From assembly GCA_031763025.1 (NCBI GenBank), contig JASSKH010000032.1, forward strand, positions 1,133,001 to 1,197,000: a stretch of DNA of 64,000 nucleotides, read 5' to 3'. The position numbers and the translations under genes are program-made. Position 1 is the stretch's first letter, and every line of letters begins with the position of its first letter. The notes below the pieces were generated by a model. That model did not search any database and was not told where the DNA came from. It saw only the letters and a list, made by a program, of their open reading frames with translations. This stretch comes from Macrocystis pyrifera. Its lineage: Eukaryota; Sar; Phaeophyceae; Laminariales; Laminariaceae. This document shows positions 48,158-60,100 of this stretch, one piece after another.

Positions 48158-51100
48158 CCCCGCTCCCCGAGCTTCCCATTAGTATCAGATTCAGTTTGAG
48201 TAGTTTTCTGTTGTAAGGAACATCTACCGGGTACCGGGTAGGCTTGTAAAATATTACGAGTATGTGCTTCCAGTGCTCGTACAGTATGCACTTCCTGCAA
48301 GTCTACCAGCCGTTCCGTGACTACACGGGGGTGGAAAAATTTGTGTGGGTGGATCGCATCAGCGCGACGGCGACTTGATTTTTTCCAGTACGCATCGCTT
48401 TTTTGGTTTCGAAGCTACTGTAGTGGCTAATTTACCCGGGCGCCCAACAAAAAAAACAATATACAAAGGGGCTCCTTTCGAGCTGCGGTGGGAAACCTGA
48501 GATTGGCGCCGCTCGACCGAAAACTCCCCCAAAAAAGAACTGTGAATTTTGCAGAGTTGTTCACGGGTCAAGTCAAACCTCGCGGGTCGGGTCGGGTCGG
48601 GTCAGGGTGACCTGGCCCGACCCGTGAGAATATGAAGACCGCCTGAACTCGACCCGCGGCTTGGATCATGACCCGTCAAGAACTCTGGAAATTTCCTATG
48701 GCATGACCCGTCATGAGCTTCGGAAATTTCCTATGCCTTCCACGGCGTGTACACAATATACGACAGTTAACACTAAAACCGCCAGAGAAACGAGTTCCTA
48801 GCCAGAACTACACCGTAGACTAACGTTTTTTTCAGATGGTTTTGGGTACGTATTTGTAGCTTTTACACCTGGTATGTGAGACGTGGGTTACTCGTTGATA
48901 GCGAATAGTTTACGCAGGATTATGGGGTTGGCGCATAAAAACGACTCTCCTACCCGAACCTTCACGCGAACCTATGGTAGTGGTCAGTGCTTGGACGATG
49001 TGCTCGATAATGATCTAGGCTGCTTCCGCGGGCTTGGGTGTTGTGCTTGGGGCGAATCTGGCTTTTGACTCGGTCGGCTCGGGACGCTGTGGTGTGGAAA
49101 TACTCAACGAAGAATGAGTCGCTCACACTATATCTGATGTGTTAGCCAATCAGAATGCGTAAATAGCTATGTAACTTGTGATTGTGTTCTACGCCAACCT
49201 CGTAATGAAGGCAACCGCATCCTAGATAACTTTCGGAGGAAAAGCAACAGGCACCCTACCTACACTCATCCATGTCAACGACCAAATCGACGTGAATCAC
49301 AGCACAAAATACATCTTCCGGCGAAACGTGCCAGTTGAAACACTCGAGACTATTATCCTATCGACCAACACCACCGCGAGGTATATACACCCACCCACCT
49401 TCTTCTCGAGCTGGCTGCTGATGTACCTCATGCGGCTCACCACCACCTCAAGCGTAGGCCCCTCAGGCCCGCCCAAGAGATGCAGCTCGTCGGCGATGAG
49501 CAGAGCCACGTTCTGCCCAGAGGCGGTGACGACGATGACGATGGCAAGAAGAGCGAAAGCAATGGCAGCGGTATAAACGAGACAAGTCAGCGCATAGCAA
49601 CGACAGCGGCAGTGACGGCAACGATAGCAACGACAAACCGCCAATCCGCCGCCACCCGCACCCCACCCCACCTCCACCTCCATGGTTTAGGGTTAGGGCT
49701 AGGCTTTCACCTCCACCTCTACCAACTCCCGGTGCACAAGAGCAACATTGTGCTCTACAACCGAGGAAACATTGGCACGACACAGATGCGAAAGTGTGGT
49801 GAGCGCAAAGCCAAACTTTTACCCGCCCGACGGAGAATCAACCCCGCCCTCCTACCCCTTCATCTCTCTTACGTAGGAAGATCAGACAAATATGCTCGAG
49901 GATTAACCCCAGTGTGCTATTAATATCAACATTAATAACTGCATGCTTTCTAAGAAATGCCCAATTGTGGCGAGCGAAATACGATAAAAAAGGAGAAAAC
50001 CGTACCTCTCTCTCTCGCTCCGTCCCTTCCTTCCCCTCTTCTCACCTGTACGTTCTTGCGCTGCTTCCACCTCCGACTGAGCGCGTCCCAGTGCTGAGCC
50101 GTGGCGACGATCACCGTCCCCCTCTCCAGCAGCTTTAGGTCTGCGGCTGCCTCCCCGGTCAGCTCGACCACCGCCTTCCCCAGACCCTCCCCCAAGCTCT
50201 TGGACCAGTCCCTGAACCGCAGAGAGGCAATCTAGGGAGTCCCATCGAGGAGGTACATGCGGAAAAAAAACGAGGAGGGGTGTGCGGGACGCGGGGTGGG
50301 GGGGGGGTGTACTCGATAGGAGAGATGTACTCGATCTCATGCATGGCCGTAGTCGTATGACCATAGACCCTCGCATCCCTACAATGCCGGGACGGAGCAT
50401 GTCGGGTTTTCACCGACCAGGCAGACATTGCCTGCACCAAGCGCGAAGCGCCGTGAGGTGTCCGGCGAGTCGTATGAAGGGTGAACTGCATCCTACTAAG
50501 GACGCGGGGTGGGGGGGGATCAACGGAGATTTTGCTCTCCGAGCCGAGTGCAGAAAGCGCGGGTGGGGGTGGGGTGTACTCACGCCATGCATGGCCGTAG
50601 TCGTATGACCATAGACCCTCGCGTCCCTACACTGCCGAGATCGAGCATGTCGGGTTTTCACCGACCAGGCAGACATTGCTTGCACCAAGCGCGAAGCGCC
50701 GTGAGGTGTCCGGTGAGTCGCATCAAAAGGGTGAGCGGCATCCTACTGATAACCGCTTGTGAGGCGGACTTGCATATGGATGACAGCGTCGAATGGTGTC
50801 GTCAGCGGCGTGTACGGTTGGGGAAAGGGAGAAATGCGGTCGGAGGCATGCGCGGTAGGGGGCTAGGGGCAAGGGTAAGATTCTCATGTCATCGACATTA
50901 TACTGTCGTTACGGTAGCCTTCGGTATATAGCCTCCAATACCGGTCTTGACCTGTATCTCGGGACGCATTATGTAAAAGTGCCACAAAACATGTGCTTGC
51001 AAAAAAAAACAGCAGGAGGGCCCACAAACACTAGGTGCCGGCTATGTGCAGCTGAATCCTGCACAAAACTTTGTGCAGGACTTGTGTCGTCAACTTCAAC

Positions 51101-54100
51101 CTTGCACGTGAACCCAGACCAACCCGACCCCAGGCCTGACCCTAACCCTAACCGGAACCCTTCGGGGGGTTCGAGGTCGGCAGGGGCAGTCACGCGGCTC
51201 CGCTGCGTGCTTTGGTGGTGTTTTTCCAAAAAAAAGCCGGGCGGCCGGAAGACCCGCCTTGACCAATAAGAGTCGCATCCTGCACAAATGTTTCGTGCAC
51301 GATGCAGCTGCAAAACGCTCGCGTCGCAAACACTGCATTATTTTTACGTCACACGTGATTCGCATATTGATCTGTCAAGTGGAAAATTTCATTCCACACA
51401 CGTGGGTACCAGGCCGCTAGGTCGCCACAGGGTTACCGCAATAAAAAACCTCACACCACATCGAAAACACCAGAAGGATACATATCCACAGCATAAAATC
51501 TCGCACCGCATCGAATTATCTCCAACGAGTATCAAACGAATATGATCTATTCTAAAATGCATCAACTCTGTATTGCAGCATGCCGGCTTCACACCAGATA
51601 ATGCATGCGCACGAGACGTACGAACGTATCATGTACTGTAGGAGGCCTGACGTACGACAGGTACTGCTTTATGCAGCAAAGGTACCTCGCGTATCATCAA
51701 CAAGGCGTATCACACAAGACGATGTGGTTCCGTACCATCCCGTAAAGACACCCTACCAAAGTGATCTCACATCAAACGCCATCAAGGCCCTTCAACCTGT
51801 TCGCCGTAGACCACACAATTTTACATCAGAAAAAAATGCCGAACAACACGATACAACGTCCGACTCGTGACATCACACAATACGCGTCACACAACACGCA
51901 TCGCAAACAAGGGCTCATGACACTATAGGATACTACCATTTAGGATTATATCATACAATTGGTTGCCAGAATCAGACGCTATGCATCACACACACGAGAT
52001 ACGCAAATGGGTACACCGTACAGAACAAACCATCCCACACATGACGGCAACCACAAAAACCTGTAGTTTATCAAATCGCGCCATGCAATGCCAACTCATC
52101 CGACATCGCAGCCTTGACTAGACTCATTCCGCCTCCCCGAGTTCGGAAACCAAATAATTCCCTCTATATTATCAGTACGAGTTCATAAAATTGAAATTGC
52201 GTTTTTGTCACATTTTACCCATCATTTTCTGGTACGATTTGATACATCGACACCCCAACACCATCAACAGCGACAGCAAGCAGCAGCAACAAATAACAAA
52301 CTTCAACAACAGCAGCAGCAGCAGCAGAAGCAGGAGTGAAACAAGTACTCCATCTGCTCATACAATTCAAACGTTCGTCTCCCCGAATGCTCCTGCCAGG
52401 CCTGTGTGACAGGTCGTCATCCCTACATGCTGCAGTCCCTTGAGATCACTTGTGGGAACAAACTACTCAGAATTTGAGTGATATGTCCTCAAGAAGGAAC
52501 CGCAGTCCTAACAGTCTTAAATGCGCCAACACTCGTGAGTCCATGACACGGAAGCCCATAGCAAACAGGCCCAAAACAAGCCCAAAGCAAAACCCACTTT
52601 GGTGCGTTGTATCTCCATATCTACCGCGCGAATCGAAAACGCTGCCTGCCTTGAGAAAAGCGATTGATGGTAAGGCTTCCCATCGGCGCGAAGTTTGTAT
52701 TCTTCAGGAATACATTGAGAAGCCTCTCTCTCCCCGTACTTGGGCCTGTATATTAGGGGCCACCGTGATAGCAGAAAAGGTCAAATTGCATCACGTCGTG
52801 ACACGTTCGCCCCTCAGATCTTAGATATCACGAGATACACTTGGTCAGACACCGTCAGTCACATCAACTTGAGACGCATCAGACCATCATAAACAAGAGG
52901 CACATCAAGCACGTGGCGTACCAAAGCATCGCACACACAACGCAAAATCATCACACAACAATGCATTGCCCCACGCGGGCGCTATAGAACCCCGCATCCC
53001 ATCCCCCGATCATACGATCGAAATAATCAAAACCCCATCCATGCTATTCGCCCTGCATATGTGTAAACCGCACAATTTTCACGCCAGATCATACACAGCA
53101 GAAGCGTCGAAACCGACAAACACACCATGCTGCCATTAATGTGTACTCAAAACATTCATCAACCCATCCCGCAAAACAAACCACGCGAGAAAAAAAAACT
53201 AGGCATACATACTATTACGGGGGTCCATAGTTAACGGGACCAAATATTGTTAGTAAAAATAGGTAAATATATAGGTTTTTATGTATACCATAGGTTCTAT
53301 TAACTATGGACCCCCGTAATACATACATTGCGCCGTGAACGCCACATGACCGTCACGCGCCGGAGAGATTATCGATTCCCACCGCACGCCCACATCCCAC
53401 ACTGTTTTAAAGACGTCGACCCTACTGGCCGAACCATTTTTGTGGTTGTCACTTTGATTATTACGCCTATCATAGCCCTCAAAAAGGGCAAAACAGGTTT
53501 CGCGCGTGGGACAGCATGACGATCTACTATTAATAGTAGATCACGTTAATCGGCAGATCCTGTAGGTCCTCTAAGCTGCACTTAAGATGTGTTGTTCCGG
53601 ATCTGTAGAGTGCAGGTCCAACCCAGGAACTACGTGCTAGACTATGCAGAATATACGGCCCCCACCCGGCAACATGAGCTATCTATACATCACACAGAGC
53701 ATACAAATCATACAGATCACACAGATCATACAGATCTTACATATCACACAGATCATATAGATCATACAGATCATGCATAGCACACAGATCATACAGATCA
53801 CACAGATCATACAGATCACACAGATCATATGGATCATACAGATCATACAGATCACATACATCATACAGGTCATACAAATCATAGATCATACGGATGACAC
53901 AGATCAGGAATATGTTCGCCTTTGAATACCTAGCCAATGAAGTGGGGATCAAACGTATGTCTGACTTATCTTCCCTGAATAAAAACAAGACCATGAAGCG
54001 CGGATCAATCAGTAATCTGTCTGGTCCATCTTTCGCTGAAAGACCTAGATCCTGATGTGCGAATCAATCAGTGATACGTCTGAGCGATCTTCCACGAGAT

Positions 54101-57100
54101 ACCTAGATCCTGAAGTGGCGATCGCTCAGTGATCTGTCTGACCTACTTCCACACAAGACATTGATGATGAAGTGGGGATCGGTGAGCTGTCTGTCAGTGG
54201 TCTTACCTCAGCCTTGGGCGCGATGTACACAGCCCTCGCGGTGGGGTTAGTGGTGAACAGTCGCATCAGAGCCAGCTCGGCGCACATGGTCTTGCCGCTG
54301 CCGGTGGGTGCGCAGACCAGGACGTTCGCGTCTCCGTCGTGGAGCTCTTGGAAAACCTGCAACATCATCATCACCATCACAATTATCACAATCATCACAA
54401 TCATCACAATCATCACAATCATCATAATAATCAAAGTCATCATCATAATCATAAATAAAATCATGACCATCATCATCCTCATCAATAGAGTGTTAGCGTA
54501 AAACGGGGGGGGAGGGGGGGGGGGGGGGGGGGGGGTGGGCACAATAAAATCACGACCCACGATCGATCAAAAAAAGGATTTTTGAGCATGTATCCTCTTA
54601 CTGCTGTAGATTATGGCGATGAGTTCACCTGAGAACAATCGCAACACCACAAAAAAACACACATTACCCTTACACTCCTGCTCACTACAAAAAGCACCAT
54701 TGTCGTGCCGTACACCATGTACACCTCTACACCGTATCGTTTTATATGTCTAATTCGTATTCCGTATAAAAACATCAACACTGCCGGGTAACTTGTTTGT
54801 TATTTTCCTGTCAATTTCCTCCTCCTCCTCCTCCTCCTCCTCCTCCTCCTCCTCCTCTTCCGACGGGCGGGTAACTACATAAAACTGAAGCAAACCCTAA
54901 AGCTCGCCCCACCAACTAATGCGAACATTCCTAATACCTTCGTCGGAGACGTGTAGATGTATGAAGGTATTCGTCAACCGGGGATACTACAAACATGAAC
55001 GCTACCCCTGTCCGTTTCTTCTTTGCTCCTCCGGCGGATGGCTAAAGTTGTAAAAATACCAAGCTCGCCACAAATGAACACGAACATTCATTTACTCGTC
55101 GGAGTTGCAGATGTATATAGGGGGTGGCACCCTATCCTCCCCAGATGCTGCGGAACCGGGGATCCCGCCGAGAGCCCGGCGCCCCTCCATTGGGCGAGGG
55201 CGGTCAAGGGGACCCCATCGACCAATCGCGTGCCCGGAAAATTGGGGCTCTGAAAACGCTGGATATTGTTACAAGTAGTGTATCGCAGGTACTATTAATA
55301 TACAGCATTGCATACACTATGCACGCATCGTTCCATACAATGATCGTGGGCTATCCATAAAACACGAATGTTCGCATTAATATGTACACTATTTCCTACA
55401 CGATGCCCACGCTATCATAGGACTAGGACTAGGACTATTCCATGTTATCACCCTTACGTAACTATCCCCACAAACACACAAAATCCGAACACGCAACAAA
55501 GCATTTCATACCATGCAATCATATATGCACTGGTACACATATCAAGCAACATTTGATGCATACCCTATTACGGGGGTCCATAGTTAACGGGACCAAATTT
55601 TGTTAGTAAAAATAGTCAAATATATAGGTTTTTATGTATACCATAGGTCCTATTAACTATGGACCCGCGTACTATTTTAATAGTACGATTTTACATACCC
55701 TTATACACCAGTTTTCATGTATCATACATAGCAGGAATATACAATCATATATTCACGCCCCTCCCCCCCCCCCCCCTCTCCCCCCTACCCCTCTCCCCCC
55801 TACCCCTCTCACCCCCACCACCGCAACTCCCCGCCACTCCCAACCACAAGGTACAATACATCCCAGGTACCAGCTATGAGTATTGCGTCCCTCGTGCGCG
55901 AAAAAAAAAAAATCAACAACCCCCCTCTCCCCCCCACCGACAAACCCAAAAATAACGCCTCCCCCCGGCTACCTGAGTCTGAATGGGGTTGAAGAAGTTG
56001 ATGCCCCGGTCGAAGTACACCCTCTCGAAGGGAGGATTCTTCAGAGCCGACACCGGCAAAGGCTGGAGGTCAAGCAGCTCGCTGTGCGGCGGGTACTTGG
56101 CCGGCAGGATGAGGTTTCGGAAGCTGACCGGCAGAACGGCCTCGCTGTGCATCCACCTGTATGCCATGTATATTTGGGTGTACGTACAAGCACACACGTT
56201 GTGTCGGACGGATAAAATCAGATCAGATCAGATCAGATCCCCGTCATTTCATCATCCGTGTAGATATTTCGAGGCAGACGTATCCCTGATCTACGCGATC
56301 TAGAACTGTCGAGAGAAATAGACCCCTGACTTGCATTGTCTGTGTTATATACACGATCTGTAAGTAGCTCTTCTGGGCATACAGATCCCTGATTAATACT
56401 TTTAATACTGTATCTCATACTGGTATACATATGCACTATAGACGATCTAAATCATTCGGGGTGTACATATATCCCCGACTTTTACGATCTACACGCATGC
56501 AGACTTTTCGAGGCAGACCTATCTCTGGTTAAATAATCTCAAGTATATACCCAAAACGATCTATATCCTTCGGGGAATTAATGCCCGATTTATAGTATCT
56601 ACATGATCTGCTTGTAGATCATCCGAGGCAGATAAATCTGACATACGAACTATACTAGTATGATCTACCAGGCTACATCATATCGATCATGTTTACCGGT
56701 GGGATCTGTATGATATGTACGATCTGTATGATCTGTATGATATGGCTCTTGCACAAACACACAATACATTAAACCTTCAGAATACATTTTTTTTAATATA
56801 CGCAATCTACTGTAGATTGTCATCACCAACCCAACCCAACCCACCGCATGAACAAACCAACCTAACCCACGAACCTACCAAACCAAACCAACCTGCACCC
56901 AACCGCACCCAACCACCCAACAACCAGCCACACTAACCAACCAACCAACCACACCCAATCAACAAACCAAACCAATCAACCAACCAACAACACACAACAA
57001 ACCAAACCGACCAATCAACCAAACAACCAACCACCGCACCCAACCAGCCAATCAAACCAACCAAAACCAAACCAAACTGCACCCAACCGCCCAACAACCA

Positions 57101-60100
57101 GTCACACCCAAGCAACCCACCAACCAACCAGAACCAATCAACAAACCAATCCAAACCAACCAACCAACAAACAACACACAACAAACTAAACCGACCAATC
57201 AACCAACCGACCAACCACCGCACCCGACCAGCCAATCAAACCAAACAAACAAACCAACCAAACACCACCCAACCAACCACACCAACCAACCAACCAAGCA
57301 AAAAAAAAAGGATCGATAGGCTCACCGGTCGGAGATGACCTTGATGAAGTAGTTGGGCGGGAGGGGGTCCTTGATGGGCACGGTGAAAGACACGGTGTGC
57401 TCTTTCTCCGCGTACTGCTGCTTCAGCAGGAACGGCTCGTGGTGAAGAATCTTCTCCCCGTCCACATCTTCCACCAAGATCCAGAATAGCACGGCATAGT
57501 CATGCACCTGAAGGGAGATAATGACCGATCGGCGGGGGGGGGGGGGGGGAGTTGTACTCGGCATCATGCAGGGCGTACTCATTTGCTGCTTGCCTTAGTT
57601 CGTTCGACCATTGACCACCCATCCCTTCAGAGACGCGGAGCACCGCTCCTAGTCTCGATAGACACCTCCAGCATTTGGGCGCTCAGAACATGTTTTCAGG
57701 AAGTATACCGGTATTACATATTTTTGGTTTTGCCTACCTTGTGCCCTTCGTGTTTTTAGCCTTTGGTGGCCACTACCTATCGCCCAGGAGTAGCGGCGTC
57801 ATGTGATACGAGACAAAGTCTTGACGCGCCGAGGAAAATAAATGACGACTGAGCTACCTGTACAAAACCACATGTCAAAGAAAAAAAAAAGGTACACAAA
57901 ACATGGAAAAGAAGAAAAAGACCACAAGGTACAGCAGGGTACAAATAATAATAATGTACAAATAATAATAATAGTCTACAGTACTGGTCTACCGCCCAAA
58001 AAAAAAGCAAAAACACGTAGTTTTTCAGGCATGCATGCAAACCTTCTGGTCAAACAGGAAGTCCGGGGTGATCGTCAGCTCCACTCTTAGCAGCCCCCTC
58101 GTGATGGGCTGGACGCTGGCCGCCAGCTCGACGCGCGGGAACTGGTGCACCAGCCGGTGCAACGTCTTGCCCATCCGAGGAAGCTTAACCAGCTCTCCCA
58201 GGTCGGCCGCCTTTAGGTCGTAGTACCTGGGAAGGCGGGGAGGGGTGCGCCGCGCGCCATCAACACCCATGAGCAGGGCCATCAATGGACGCATGGACGA
58301 ATGGGGAAGGGGTAAAGCACACGTCATTGAAAATAGCACGATCGAGAGCAGTAGGTCATTTATCGCGCGCCGCGCCATCAAGCCATGAGCGAAGCCATGA
58401 TCGAACGAACGGGGAAAAGGGGGAAGGAAGCAAAAGCACACGTTGTTGAATGGATCGCGACCTAGAGTGTCATCACTCAGATTCCCTACGATTGTCGGTA
58501 ATGAGGCGCAGCCACGAGCGAAGCCATGCACGAACGGAGAAAGGGAGGAAAGTAAGCACACATGATTGAACAAATCACGATCTACCTACAACTATTGCGG
58601 GGGACCATAGTTAATAGGACCGAATATTGTCAGTAAAAAAAGGGAAACATATATGATTTTGTGTGTACCGTAGGTTCTGTTTACTATGGTCCCCCGTAAT
58701 AGGGGATCTAGGTTCTATATTTCCCGTTGTGAGATATAAAATACTGTGCTAAAAGCCGTACCATACAGATCATACAGATAACACCAGGCAAACGTGTGCG
58801 AAAGAGCTGCGCGATATAGATCGCACAGATCTATCCCCTGTGCGAAACGTTGCAAAGGTGGAGGGTGGAAGGGCACAAGGGGCTCCACCTGTACTTCAGG
58901 GGGTCTAGGTGAGATTTGGCAAGGTTACCTGTCCCACGCGATCTCCTTGCGCTCGAGTTTGCGGACGATGACTTCAGGGAGGAGACGGAACTGCCGAAGG
59001 GGGCTCTGGCTTAGCCAACACCTGAGGGGAGAACAGAGAAAACAGCCACACCAAAGACATAAGAACTCGACGAATAAGAACTCGACAAATAAGAAATCAC
59101 CAAATAAGAAACCGACAAATAAAAACTCGCCAAATACGAAATCGACAAATAAGAACTCGCCACATAAGAATTTGCCGAATAAGTGCGTGGCAGATATGAG
59201 CGAGATTATTCAAGATAGGGAACAGACGAACAGACCTGCCACGAGAAATCTAAACAATGAGATTGAGAATCGACAATCTGCTCAAGGTGTGCGAAATCGT
59301 TTTACCTGCGCTCCACCATCTTGCAGAGGTCGAGCGTCTTCTCCGCGAGCGCCGCCCAGCCCCTCTTAAGGGCTACCTCGAAGAGAGCACGGCAGAGACG
59401 AGCCGCCGACTGCTGGACGTAGGTCATGTCCGCGACCAAGGCATACCCCTCAAGCTTGAGCTGGCTGATGTACGACTGAAGGAGAGCGTTCACCTAAAGG
59501 AGGCATTACAATACAGCAGCCAGATGATATACCGGTACAGCTAGGTTCCGTGAACGTGCAAGAATGGAGTAGAGGTATCATATAGAAGAGGCCTTGTCAA
59601 TACCAGTACCATACTACTAAACGTCTCTATTAGAGGTGGTTGAAGTGTGGGTGGAGACTGAGACAGGAGCAGGTGCACAGGCGCGGTAGAAGCGGGGCTA
59701 CAGTAGCCTGAGCTTGCTGATTCCGGCTGGAGGACGGCGTTCACCTCGAGGACAGAGGCATTGCGAATAGCAGCATTACGGTACAGCCAGGTTCCGTGAA
59801 CGTCAAGACGATAAGAGGTGGCGGAAATAGAAGAAACATTCAAAGGTAGATCGATACCGCACAGGTCACCTGACAGAGAACAAGCAGGAAAGCCGGTCTG
59901 GAAAGAATGGATTTCTCAGTTGAGAATGGGTGCGTTCTCCCAAAGCTTCAGTGAAACGACCTCAAGAGTGGTAATTTTCCTCTGTATTCCGGCCTGCCTT
60001 TCTCGCTGCTCCTTTCCGTAGCCCCGTCCGGACGCAATTCGTGTAGACCAGCACAATCATAATTTAAATCGTTTAGGAGCAGCGTGAACCCACATCAATA

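Noticed and set aside
52450-52824. 124-codon plus-strand frame inside the large BRR2 intron between exons 9 and 10
   Set aside because: No recognisable motif and no neighbouring compatible frames. It may be a chance ORF or an unknown fragment.
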